From Phycisphaerales bacterium (GTDB lineage Bacteria > Planctomycetota > Phycisphaerae > UBA1845 > UTPLA1): a DNA stretch of 64,000 nucleotides. Every line of letters begins with the position of its first letter. The stretch's first letter is position 1. Shown piece after piece: positions 34,068 through 43,096 of this stretch. Both the position numbers and the translations under genes were made by a program. The stretch is from assembly GCA_020639075.1 (NCBI GenBank), contig JACKHI010000001.1:1922001-1986000 (forward strand), written 5' to 3'. The notes under the pieces are model-generated. The model searched no databases. It saw nothing but the letters and a program-made list of their open reading frames with translations, and was not told the origin of the DNA.

Positions 34068-37000
34068 TCAGTTACAGGCGTGAGCCGGGCGTACCGAAGC
34101 GCCAGCACCGGCAACACGAGCAAGTTGAGAAGCGTCGAAGTCATCAGGCCGCCGAGAATGACCACGGCCATCGGCCCTTCGATCTCACGCCCCACTTCGC
34201 CCGAACCGATCGCGATCGGCAGTAGGCCCAGCCCCGTGACAAGCGCCGTCATCAATATCGGCACGACGCGTTCCGACGCGCCGCGCAGTGCGGTATGCAA
34301 TCCCCAGGTTTCGCCCTCGCTCGTCACGAGGTGCTCGTAATGCGACATCAACATCACGCTGTTGCGCATCGTGATGCCGAAAAGAGTCACGAATCCCACG
34401 ATCGATCCGATCGACAGCGTCCCTGTCGTCAGGTACACGGCCAGCACGCCGCCGACGAACGCAAACGGCAGATTCACCAGCACGAGCAGCAGGTTGCGCG
34501 CGTTCTTGAACACGACGGCGAGCAACATCACGATGGCGAGACCAATGAGGCCGGCATGGATAAGAATCTCCGCTCGCGCCGAAGCGCTCGCCTCCGACGC
34601 GCCGCTGTAGGTCACGTACATACCGGGCGGCAGCGCCAGTTTCGAAATGCGCGCCTTGATATCGTCAACGAATCCGCCGATGTCGCGACCGGCGACGCTG
34701 CATGTGACGCCCTGTCGCCGCCGACCGGCGTCGTGAAGAATCATGTAGCGCGTCGTGCGGCGATCGAGGTCCGCCAGTTCGCCCAGCGGCACGAATTGCC
34801 CCGCCTGGTTGGAGATCAACAGGGAACGAATCGTCTCCGGCTCGCGACGCAACGACGGCTCCAGGATCACAACGACGTCATAGACGCGGCTTCCTTCATA
34901 CGTCTGCGCGACGATCTCCCCCTGAAGCGCCGTCTGGAGCGTCGCCAGCACGTCGAGCGGTTCGAAGCCGAACGTCTTCAGCCGATCCGGCCGGAGCGAC
35001 ACCAGCATCTGCGGGGCGCCGGGCGGCGACGCCACGCGCACGTCTTCAGCGCCGGCAACGCCGCTGATGACGCGCGCGATCTGCCCCGCCTCATTGTCGA
35101 GCGCGTCGAGATTGTCGCCGAAGAGGCTCACGACGACGGGCGCCGTTTCGCCCGTCAGCGTCTCACTGATGCGATCGCCGAGGAACGTCAGCACTTCGTA
35201 GTCGACGCCCGGGTATCCCGAGAGAATGTCGCGGATACGCTGCTGCACGTCGGACTGAACCGCGCCGGGAATGTCGGGCTTCAGTTCGACGTGCAACTCC
35301 GAACGATGCGGCCCCCACGGATCCTCGCCGAGCTCGGCGCGTCCCGCCTGCTGCTCGATCGTCGCAATAACCGGCTCGCCGCCGACTTTGACGTTCGTCA
35401 GTAGATCATTCGAGATGCGTTCGCCCAATCGCATTGTCTCGGCAAGGCTGACGCCCGGCGCAGAGTTGACCTGCACGACGAAATGGCCTTCTCGAAACTC
35501 GGGAAGAAACTCCTCGCCGAAATCGCGCGCGACCATCACTGCTACGGCACATGTCGCCAGGCCGCCGACGATCAGCAATCGACGCCAGTTCATTACGCGC
35601 GCCAGCACCGCTTCATAGACCGTACGAATCCATCGAAGCAGTCGCGGCTCGCGGGCTGCCTGGGATCCGGTCAGCAGGAGATACGACATCGCCGGTGTGA
35701 CCGTCAGTGCGACGCCCAGCGACGCGAGAATCGAGAGAATGTAGGCGACGCCGAGCGGTGCAAACATGCGGCCCTGAAGACCGGACATCGTCAGGACGGG
35801 AACGAACACCATGACGACAACCAGCGTGGCGTAAACGACGGCGCTGCGAACTTCGATCGATGCATCATGAACGACTTTCGCTGCGGACACGGCAAGGCCC
35901 CGCCCGCCGTTCTCGCGAAGTCGACGGTAAATGTTCTCGACGTCGATAATCGCATCGTCAACGACCTCGCCAATGGCAATCGCCAGGCCGCCGAGCGTGA
36001 TCGTATTCAGCGAATAACCCAGCCACTCCAAGACGACAATCGCCGTCAGAAGCGACAACGGGATCGCCACGATGGAGATAATCGCCGTACGCAGGTTGAA
36101 GAGGAACAGCAGAAGCACGACGACGACGAGCCCGCCGCCGATGAAGAGGGCAACGCGCACGTGATGCAGCGCCGTCTCGATGAACGTCGCCGGCCGATGC
36201 ATGCGCGGATAGACGCTGATCTGCTCGCTTTCGAAGACGGGCTTCATTTCATCAAGCGCGGCCTCGACGGCTTTCGTCACTTCCATCGTATTCGCGCCAT
36301 ATTGGCTCATAACCTTCACGAGCACGCCGGGGCGGCCCTGGATCAGAACGTCGCCGAACTTCGGTGCGGCAGCCTCGCGGACCGTCGCCACGTCCTTCAA
36401 TCGGACGACGTCGATCGGTCCACGACGCACGACGACCTCGCCGAGCTGGTCCGCCGTCAGCGCCTGGCCCTCCGACTGCATGACGATGCGCTGTGCGTCC
36501 GTCTCGATGAACCCCGACGCCCGGGCGCCGGTCGACAGACGGGCCGCGTCGAGCAGGCTGTTGACTGTAATGCCGAATGCGGCGAGTCGCTCGGGATCGA
36601 TCTGAATCTGGAGCTGACGCGTTTCGCCACCCATGATGCCCACCTGTGCCACGCCCGTGACGGCCTGGAGCCGCGGCTTGATCGTCCAGTCGGCAAAAGC
36701 TCGCAGCTCCATGGGGGAACGCGCGTCGGAAACGAGTCCGAGCTTCAACAGGTCCATCGTCGATGACGTCAAAGGCGTCAGTCGCGGCGGCTTGACGCCT
36801 GTTGGGAGCGATTCGATGACGGCGCTCAGGTTCTCATTGATGAGCTGCCGGTCGATGAAGATATCGGTTCCTTCCTTGAATACGACCGTAACGATGGACA
36901 GCCCCTGGATCGATTGCGAGCGCACGGATTCAAGATTGGAAATGCCGCCGATGGCCCCTTCGACGGGCCGCGTAACCAGCGATTCGACCTGCTCCGGCGA

Positions 37001-37168
37001 GAGGCCGGGCGCCTCTGTCTGGATCACCGCCTGCGGCTGAACGAAATCCGGAAACACATCGAGCTTGGCATGCATGGCAGTCCGCACACCCAGCACGAGC
37101 AGCGCCGCCGCAAGCGTCAGTACAACGAAGCGTCGGCGGATGGAGAATTCGACGATCGTGTTCAGCAC
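34064..37168 (-). CDS. Heavy-metal RND efflux pump, CusA/CzcA family
   Basis: 1034 residues, twelve membrane segments with two large periplasmic loops; proton-driven trimeric exporter of metal ions. The family start FSIRRRFVVLTLAAALLVLG and KLDVFPDFVQPQ (about 35-46) is typical of the HME subgroup, which reads DxxPDxxxxQV. The fourth-segment region VVLEWLGYSLNTITLGGLAIAIGEVVDDAIIDVENI (about 376-411) carries the acidic proton-relay residues of metal pumps. Metal specificity cannot be settled. GTG start at 37168. First metal-pump gene in transcription is the outer-membrane component upstream (38663-40228), then adaptor, then this pump. Confidence 0.92.
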   Translation of the reverse strand: MLNTIVEFSIRRRFVVLTLAAALLVLGVRTAMHAKLDVFPDFVQPQAVIQTEAPGLSPEQVESLVTRPVEGAIGGISNLESVRSQSIQGLSIVTVVFKEGTDIFIDRQLINENLSAVIESLPTGVKPPRLTPLTSSTMDLLKLGLVSDARSPMELRAFADWTIKPRLQAVTGVAQVGIMGGETRQLQIQIDPERLAAFGITVNSLLDAARLSTGARASGFIETDAQRIVMQSEGQALTADQLGEVVVRRGPIDVVRLKDVATVREAAAPKFGDVLIQGRPGVLVKVMSQYGANTMEVTKAVEAALDEMKPVFESEQISVYPRMHRPATFIETALHHVRVALFIGGGLVVVVLLLFLFNLRTAIISIVAIPLSLLTAIVVLEWLGYSLNTITLGGLAIAIGEVVDDAIIDVENIYRRLRENGGRGLAVSAAKVVHDASIEVRSAVVYATLVVVMVFVPVLTMSGLQGRMFAPLGVAYILSILASLGVALTVTPAMSYLLLTGSQAAREPRLLRWIRTVYEAVLARVMNWRRLLIVGGLATCAVAVMVARDFGEEFLPEFREGHFVVQVNSAPGVSLAETMRLGERISNDLLTNVKVGGEPVIATIEQQAGRAELGEDPWGPHRSELHVELKPDIPGAVQSDVQQRIRDILSGYPGVDYEVLTFLGDRISETLTGETAPVVVSLFGDNLDALDNEAGQIARVISGVAGAEDVRVASPPGAPQMLVSLRPDRLKTFGFEPLDVLATLQTALQGEIVAQTYEGSRVYDVVVILEPSLRREPETIRSLLISNQAGQFVPLGELADLDRRTTRYMILHDAGRRRQGVTCSVAGRDIGGFVDDIKARISKLALPPGMYVTYSGASEASASARAEILIHAGLIGLAIVMLLAVVFKNARNLLLVLVNLPFAFVGGVLAVYLTTGTLSIGSIVGFVTLFGITMRNSVMLMSHYEHLVTSEGETWGLHTALRGASERVVPILMTALVTGLGLLPIAIGSGEVGREIEGPMAVVILGGLMTSTLLNLLVLPVLALRYARLTPVTE

Positions 37169-37228
37169 AGCCCTAACTCAGCCCTTCCTTCGGATGCAAC
37201 GATCTCCAGGCGACCGCGATACAGCACG

Positions 37229-38512
37229 TCACTCATCGCCCTCGGCCTCGGCTTCGATCTGCGAGCGAAGTTCCTCGGACAGAAGCGTTCCGGCGCCGAC
37301 GACGACAACACGATCGCCGGCCGACAGGCCGGCGGAGACAAACCATCCTGCCTCCACAGGAACGTCTGTATCGATCTGGATTCGAGTGAATTGTCCGTCG
37401 CCCGTCTGCTGATAAACGTAAGCCGCCCCACCGACGCGAACGACCGCGCCACGCGGAACAATGACGCCTTTGACGGGGGTTCCCTGCAGTTCCAACGTCG
37501 CCTGGACAAGCATGCCGGGACGAATCGGAGCGTCGGCTGTTTCGAACGAGACGAGAAACATCTGGCCATTCGATCCCGCCGCGCCGGCAGGAACAGCGGA
37601 ACGGATCGCGCCGGGGAAGATTCGCGACTCCAGACCCACAACCCGGATATTCGCGCCGATCGGCATCTCATCCACAACAGTCCCAGTCGCCACGGCGACG
37701 CTCGCAAGCTGTTGTCGCGAATCCAGGATCTTCAGGAGGGCCTGACCCGCTTCGACGGATTCGCCGGGTTGTGCGTAGACGTCGATCACATTGCCGTTCC
37801 GTTGCGATACAAGCCGTATGTCGTTGGCGGAATTCCCGTTGCCTGCCAATGTGTCCGTCAGGAGCCGTAATGTCTGTTCCGCCGCCGCGAGCCGGGCCGC
37901 TTCGGTCTTGACATTCGCGAGCGCCGCCTCGATCTCGCGATCCGTAACGACCTTCTGCCCTTCGTTGAGCGATTTCTTGTGTTCATACGAAGATTGCGCC
38001 GCGGCGAGCCGGGCTGTAAACTCGTCGACGTCGGCCCTCACCTGCATGAGCCGCGAATTCAGATCGAAACGCTCGACGGTCGTGAGCCGTGGCTTGATGC
38101 TCCCAAGCTCGACGTGCGTCGACACAGCATCGCCGACACGCGGCCACGAATCGCCGTCACGCTGTTCAAGGTAGCCGGCGATCGGCGATCTCAACGTGAA
38201 CGTGCTTCCCGGATTTTCAACGACGCGACCGAACGCTGTGACGTGGGGCAGATATTCGCTTGCAACGAGCGGCGAAGTCGAGAGATCAATTCGCTCCTGC
38301 ACGTCGTGACCGAGCGCAAAGACGCGCCTCCCCGCGGCATCCCGCTCGAGATTCAGTGCTTCGCCCGGGGCGTCGCCGGCTGCGGACGCCGCATTCACAA
38401 TCGACGAATCGCCCGTCCTGCCAGCGTCGATCACGTATCGCGGAACGGCCCATATTCCGGCGACGATTGCGACGGCGAGCAACGTCCATATCCATGCGTT
38501 TTTCAACTTCAT
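37229..38512 (-). CDS. RND periplasmic adaptor (CusB/CzcB family)
   Basis: 427 residues. Membrane anchor about 8-26 (WIWTLLAVAIVAGIWAVPRY), then a barrel-sandwich hybrid (TLRSPIAGYLEQRDGD, VISQRNGNVIDVYAQPGESV), an alpha-hairpin in between (about 138-215, heptad-rich) and beta-barrel parts (GVIVPRGAVVRVGGAAYVYQQ). It bridges the inner-membrane pump and outer-membrane channel. There is no Met- or His-rich metal tail. The pump start lies 60 bases downstream of its stop. GGGGAG precedes the ATG at 38512. Confidence 0.88.
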   Translation of the reverse strand: MKLKNAWIWTLLAVAIVAGIWAVPRYVIDAGRTGDSSIVNAASAAGDAPGEALNLERDAAGRRVFALGHDVQERIDLSTSPLVASEYLPHVTAFGRVVENPGSTFTLRSPIAGYLEQRDGDSWPRVGDAVSTHVELGSIKPRLTTVERFDLNSRLMQVRADVDEFTARLAAAQSSYEHKKSLNEGQKVVTDREIEAALANVKTEAARLAAAEQTLRLLTDTLAGNGNSANDIRLVSQRNGNVIDVYAQPGESVEAGQALLKILDSRQQLASVAVATGTVVDEMPIGANIRVVGLESRIFPGAIRSAVPAGAAGSNGQMFLVSFETADAPIRPGMLVQATLELQGTPVKGVIVPRGAVVRVGGAAYVYQQTGDGQFTRIQIDTDVPVEAGWFVSAGLSAGDRVVVVGAGTLLSEELRSQIEAEAEGDE

Positions 38513-38662
38513 TGGCGTCGCACTCCCCGCATCGCGCCGCGGATCACCGATTCAAGTCGGCACTGGAGGAGCCCCAGACGATGGATACCGACACTCGGCG
38601 AGGTAATGGCCGCCCGGGCTCCGTCGAATCGCTGCGCGACGCGATCGGCGGTTTGCATTGAG

Positions 38663-40228
38663 TCACTTGTCTCGCTTTTCCGTTATGTTCTCGAGCACGC
38701 GCGCGTCCTTTGACGCCTGATCGACGCAGGGCGGAGGATACCTGCCCCCAAGCGCACGATTCAGCTCGGCCGACGCCACGAGATAATCCCGTCGAATCTG
38801 CACTGCCATCTGCCGTTGCACCATCAGGAATTCCTGAGCGTTGATGACGGCCAGTACGTTCTGCTCGCCACCTTCATACGCCTTGCGGGCAAGCGCCAGA
38901 TTCGCGTCGGCAGTCGGAAGCGCAGCCTGTTCATAGAACGCCATCAGCGCGGCGGATGCGCGAACCACGGCGGCGGCTTGCTGAACCTGATTGGCAATCT
39001 CATCCAACACGGCCTCGTAGTCCTTACGAGACGCCTCAAGTTCGTACGACGCCTTTGCGATCTGGGCCTGATTCTGATCCCAGATTGGCAACGTGATCTG
39101 AATGCTGGGCCCCAGTAGCAAATCAATGACCTGGGCGCGATCGATATTGCGCTCCCCGCGCGATTGAATGTCGGGCGCTGTCAACTGGCCCTGACGGATC
39201 GTGCTGCGCAGAGTGTCGGCCGCGATCTTGCGCCCCGGCAGTGCGCGACTCTCGAGGCGCTCGCCTTCGAGCCCCAATTGCACGCTGGAGAACACGCTCC
39301 GTTGCTGACGCTTCAGTTCGCCCTCGGCGGCCCTGACCTTGTATTCGGCAATTCGCGATTCGAGTCGTTGGCGCATCGCGGACACAAGCAGCGTCTGATC
39401 GTCCGGAATCGGCGGCGCAACCGCGTCCAACGACGCCGATATCTCCCACAATTCCTCCCAGCGCGCCATGCCCATGGCTTTCGCGAGATCCGCCTTCGCC
39501 ACGTCTGCGTCACGCGAGAGCGTCAGCAGGTTCGCCTGCACACCGACCGCCGCGGCGCGCAGCAGGTTCACGTCAATCGCCCCCGATTCGCCGCCGCGCA
39601 TCCGCTTCTCAGCCACCTCGACTGACTGTTGCACGAGACGCAGATTCTCCCGTCCGATCGACTCGCGCTTCCGGATCGTCGCCAGCTCGTAGTACTTCTT
39701 GCGAACGTCGGCGGCCAACTCGACGGCCTGCCGGACAACGTCGCTGATCGTCTCTTCAAGACGCGCTTCGGCAATTTGCCGCCGGACGGGAATCTGCCAG
39801 AGATCCGCAATCTGCTGGCCAAGTGAAAACGAAATGTTGGCTCGACCGCCGCCCTCCGGGAAACGTGCCGTCAATCCGATCGACGGATTGGTCAGGAGCC
39901 CGGACTGGACGACGTCCGCCCGCGAGACGCCGATCGCCTGAAACAGCGCCTGGAATGATCGATTCTTGAGGAGCGCGACATTGACCGCCTCATCCACAGT
40001 CAACCCGCCGACGAGCATCGAACGCACTCTCTGCTCGACGAGCGCCTCGGCAGCCGGGTCGAAAACATCGTCAACAGCGAGCCGATCCTTGATTCGATCA
40101 GCGGTCGATTGGAAATCCCTTTGCGGCTCGACTTTCGCACAGGCCGCGATCGTCAACGAGGCCGCACAGAGAATCCCCAAGAGCCCCCGCCGACTCAGTC
40201 CTCGTTCAGGCGCACTTGTCAGAATCAC
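38663..40228 (-). CDS. Outer-membrane efflux lipoprotein (TolC/CusC family)
   Basis: 521 residues from a GTG at 40228. Signal with lipobox LTIAAC (Cys about residue 30), then two OEP repeats of long helices (about 110-290 and 320-500), for example SVEVAEKRMRGGESGAIDVNLLRAAAV and AYEGGEQNVLAVINAQEFLMVQRQ. Forms the trimeric outer-membrane exit of the pump. The annotated frame extends back to 40390, overlapping the upstream methyltransferase by over 150 bases, which is unlikely. The upstream stop at 40234 is only five bases away, so the genes are cotranscribed. Confidence 0.85.
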   Translation of the reverse strand: MILTSAPERGLSRRGLLGILCAASLTIAACAKVEPQRDFQSTADRIKDRLAVDDVFDPAAEALVEQRVRSMLVGGLTVDEAVNVALLKNRSFQALFQAIGVSRADVVQSGLLTNPSIGLTARFPEGGGRANISFSLGQQIADLWQIPVRRQIAEARLEETISDVVRQAVELAADVRKKYYELATIRKRESIGRENLRLVQQSVEVAEKRMRGGESGAIDVNLLRAAAVGVQANLLTLSRDADVAKADLAKAMGMARWEELWEISASLDAVAPPIPDDQTLLVSAMRQRLESRIAEYKVRAAEGELKRQQRSVFSSVQLGLEGERLESRALPGRKIAADTLRSTIRQGQLTAPDIQSRGERNIDRAQVIDLLLGPSIQITLPIWDQNQAQIAKASYELEASRKDYEAVLDEIANQVQQAAAVVRASAALMAFYEQAALPTADANLALARKAYEGGEQNVLAVINAQEFLMVQRQMAVQIRRDYLVASAELNRALGGRYPPPCVDQASKDARVLENITEKRDK

Positions 40229-40233
40229 CCTGC

Positions 40234-40833
40234 TCAGAATCTCCACCCACCCAATCTGTGTTCGAAGACTTCCTTGGCGATCGGAAACACGATCAACAGC
40301 ATGCAGTGCAGTTCGACGGCGATCGCAGGCCACCAGCGCGTGCCGCGCTGCGAAGACCCGGCGATCCGCCCACTGAGACGAGGGATCCAACGAGGCGTTT
40401 CCGCCATATATTGCGCATACTCGGCGCCGAATCGCTTCATGAGACGCATTTCCTCAAATCGAATCGACAAATCGTAGACCAAGAATGCCCAGATCACGAG
40501 CACCGGCGCCATCCACGGAATCTCCGCCATGAAGGCGAGCCCGGCAAGTATCGACATGTTCGCCCAATACACCGGGTTCCGCACCAATCGAAACGGGCCG
40601 GTCGTGGCAAGCTGCTTTCGCGACTTTAAGCGGTAACGAAGATGTCGTTGGGCCGCTACACGCAGATATGCGCCGCAGAAGAACAGCACCAAACCCACGC
40701 CCCACCATCCGACGCTCTCCTCGTACCGGCCGTCAAAATGCAATAACGCATATGCGAGCGGCGGCACCATTAACAGACCGCGAACCTTAAAGATAACTCC
40801 GAGCATCAAATACCGCGTACGGCGAATTTCCAT
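40234..40833 (-). CDS. ICMT/PEMT-like integral membrane methyltransferase
   Basis: 199 residues, four to five membrane segments. The conserved C-terminal core GPFRLVRNPVYWANM (about 79-93) and the later RFEEMRLMKRFGAEYAQYMAETPRWIP (about 125-151; E, RYG-like FGxEY and P) define the isoprenylcysteine-O-methyltransferase / phospholipid methyltransferase superfamily. Bacterial members act on unknown membrane thiols or lipids and are often next to metal efflux genes, as here (first gene before the RND operon). The SAM-binding residues are the RNPxY and E segments. Confidence 0.75.
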   Translation of the reverse strand: MEIRRTRYLMLGVIFKVRGLLMVPPLAYALLHFDGRYEESVGWWGVGLVLFFCGAYLRVAAQRHLRYRLKSRKQLATTGPFRLVRNPVYWANMSILAGLAFMAEIPWMAPVLVIWAFLVYDLSIRFEEMRLMKRFGAEYAQYMAETPRWIPRLSGRIAGSSQRGTRWWPAIAVELHCMLLIVFPIAKEVFEHRLGGWRF

Positions 40834-41292
40834 GGCGAATTCGTCCTGGAGCGAACCTCACGCTGAATGCGCTGGGGCGATCGCATCTCGAGTATCGTCC
40901 AATACAAGCGAATCGGCATATCCCAATATGACCGCATCCCGACCACGACTGATGTCTTCAGCGTCGCGATTGCCCAATCCAGCCTTGACAAACGGCATGT
41001 TGAACCTCGGAACGGACCGTATCACACGCCCGACACTCGACGAGCGATTTCAAAGATCTTATACATCGATAATGTCGGCACGATGGAGCCAGAATGACAA
41101 AGCTGTAATACGAATCGAGACGGCGATAACGCCCTGCGCGAGCGCACTCATACCGAATGCCGAGAGCCTGTCAGCCGACGAATCTTGCGGATGTGCCTAG
41201 CGACAAATGGAACAGATCAATCGATTCGAGTCGAACCTGAGAATATAACGCCCGGCGGAACGCCCGGCCCTGCGGGCAATGATCCGAGAGAA
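40834..41292. other. Intergenic stretch, no gene seen
   Basis: 459 bases between the methyltransferase start and the tmRNA 3' end. Short frames only, none with a ribosome site. GCCCGGC/GCCGGGC words around 41249-41270 and GCCC-GCA-GGGC near 41270 could form the end hairpin of the tmRNA transcript on the minus strand. Confidence 0.45.
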
Positions 41293-41644
41293 TGGAGGCG
41301 GCGGGAATCGAACCCGCGTCCCAAAGCACTTCAGGAATGGCCTCTACGTGTGTAGTCGTTCGTTTAGTTCTCAATCCTCAGGACGCCGAGCGACAGGCTT
41401 CCGTCGGATCCAGCCCGGAAAAAGTCTCGTCGCGCAGGTTCCAGGCGGCCCGTTGCGACCAGTCTGCTGAGTGACGTCTCCCCACCTAGCAGACATCGGC
41501 GGTTCGACGGACAGCTACTTAGGCTGCCATGGCAAGTTGCGTATTGCCAGGTAACGTTTTTTGCCAGGTGTTTAACGAGGCCTCCCGACAACCTCGACAC
41601 GCCACCATTCCATCAACTTGCCCGGTCGAAACCAGATCGCCCCC
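41293..41644 (-). ncRNA. ssrA: Transfer-messenger RNA (tmRNA)
   Basis: 352-nt one-piece tmRNA. The acceptor stem 5' GGGGGCG (41644-41638) pairs with 3' CGCCTCC (one G-U), and the discriminator A is at 41293; CCA is not encoded. The T arm GCGGG-TTCGATT-CCCGC and 5' GATCTGGTTTCGACCGGG are both typical. The tag frame ends at TAA 41521-41519 and reads ...KTLPGNTQLAMAA, instead of the common ...LAA end. The usual GCA resume codon is not in the tag frame: it lies one base off, before an A6 run (41563-41558). Rescues stalled ribosomes with SmpB, not in this window. Confidence 0.93.
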
Positions 41645-41668
41645 GGAAGTCATGGAATGACTGTTCCC

Positions 41669-41677
41669 ATTATAGCA
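41669..41677 (-). promoter_or_regulatory. Extended -10 of the tmRNA promoter
   Basis: On the minus strand TGCTATAAT (41677-41669), 24 bases before the mature 5' end; the extra leader would be removed by RNase P. The same TGCTATAAT precedes oxyR. Confidence 0.6.
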
Positions 41678-41705
41678 GCGGCCACGGCCCGGGAAATGGC
41701 CGCCG

Positions 41706-42614
41706 CTACGCGGGAACCTGTCCACCGATCAATTCGTCGATGATCTGAACCAATCCAGGCAGTTCCGGCTTGGTCAGCTGTCGATCCGCACCGACCGCCT
41801 TGCACTTCTTCAGATTGTCATCGCTGACGAGCGAGCTGAACACGATGACGGGGATCTGCTTGAGTTGCTCGTGTTCCTTGATCCGCTTGGTCAAGTGAAG
41901 ACCGTCCATTTTGGGCATCTCGATGTCCGTGACGACGATGTCCGGCAACGTCGCGGACGCAAGCATCTCGAGGAGCTTGTTCCATGCCATCTCGCCTTCG
42001 CTCGCGACGACGATGTCCTGGAAGCCGGCGTTATTCATCGACGACCCCAGCATTCGACGCATCAGGGCCGAGTCGTCTGCGAGTAGCACCTTGATTTCCG
42101 CACGATTGATGCCCGCCACCTCCGGCGCCGCGTCTTCGAGATCCGTGATGCCGGCGATACGAAACGCGACGCGCTCAAAGTCGAGCATCAGGATCATTCG
42201 ATCGTCCACGCGAAGCACACTCGTCAGTGCCGTGTCTTCGTTCGTGTTGACGTTCGGCACTTCCGACATATCCGCCCAGCTGACGCGGTAGATTCGATCG
42301 ACGTGATCAACCAGGAAGCCCATTCGCTCAGAGTTGAACTCCGTGACGATCACCCGCGAATTGGATTCGTCATCCGACGGCGGCATGCCGAAAAACTTGC
42401 GCAGGTCCACGAGCGGATGCACGTGATCTCGCAGCTTGAACACACCGCGAACTGCGGCGTGCGAATTCGGCAGACTCGTCAGCGGCACCTTTGCGATGAT
42501 CTCGCGCACCTTCGCGACATTCACGCCGTAGAGACCGTTGTTCAGGCGGAAGACAAGCACTTCCACTTCGTTCGTGCCGGCTTCCGTCAGAATATTCGAG
42601 AGCTGCTTGGACAT
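41706..42614 (-). CDS. cheV: CheV: CheW-like coupling domain plus receiver
   Basis: 302 residues. A CheW domain (about 15-155, LVFRLNNGLYGVNVAKVREII, GVFKLRDHVHPLVDLRKFFG) couples receptors to CheA; a receiver (about 175-298) has phospho-acceptor Asp in DIVVTDIEMPKMDG, the acidic pair in LLADDSALMRR and Lys in LTKPELP. Phosphorylation tunes chemoreceptor arrays. No other che gene is nearby. The PilT gene at the window start leaves open whether the output is flagella or twitching. Ends only 62 bases before the tmRNA 5' end. Confidence 0.92.
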   Translation of the reverse strand: MSKQLSNILTEAGTNEVEVLVFRLNNGLYGVNVAKVREIIAKVPLTSLPNSHAAVRGVFKLRDHVHPLVDLRKFFGMPPSDDESNSRVIVTEFNSERMGFLVDHVDRIYRVSWADMSEVPNVNTNEDTALTSVLRVDDRMILMLDFERVAFRIAGITDLEDAAPEVAGINRAEIKVLLADDSALMRRMLGSSMNNAGFQDIVVASEGEMAWNKLLEMLASATLPDIVVTDIEMPKMDGLHLTKRIKEHEQLKQIPVIVFSSLVSDDNLKKCKAVGADRQLTKPELPGLVQIIDELIGGQVPA

Positions 42615-43096
42615 ATATTGGACTCCAGCGTGTCGTCGTTTTCAGAGCATTCCGTGTTGTCCCTGTATCGGTCGCAATCTCATGAAACACAAACTATTAG
42701 CGAGTCGATCCGCGCCCTGCAGGTCAGAATTGCGCGTCGGACATGGAATCGCTCGGGATTGCCCCGTGGCCTCCCTTCGGATTCTTCGTAGATTGACATG
42801 GATGCCGAACCTATCAACGTCCGGTTACTCGACCGCTACGCCTTTTTCCGGCGACTTCAAGACCTGCGACACGAATCGAGATGCAATTGGCGGCGGCGCC
42901 GACGCCGCTGTTGAATGACCTCAGATCGACGATCGATTGCTGGTGGGTAGGCCCTTCCCGCAATCGGACCTGTCCAGTCGGGATGCATCGATCCCTGTCG
43001 GCGCAACGTCACTATTCTTGGACTCAGGGTTGCCGTAGGCGTATGATTGGATTGCATTCGATGACTCAATCAGACTGCTGTCCGAGGGCCGCCGAT
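42615..43096. other. Intergenic stretch between divergent genes
   Basis: 482 bases upstream of both cheV and the unknown gene 43097-44305. The frame of the latter is open back to 42881 without a ribosome site. No convincing repeat or hairpin seen. Confidence 0.4.

Noticed and set aside
41364..41600. 78-residue frame inside the tmRNA
   Set aside because: Overlaps the tmRNA body; tmRNA structure explains the sequence.
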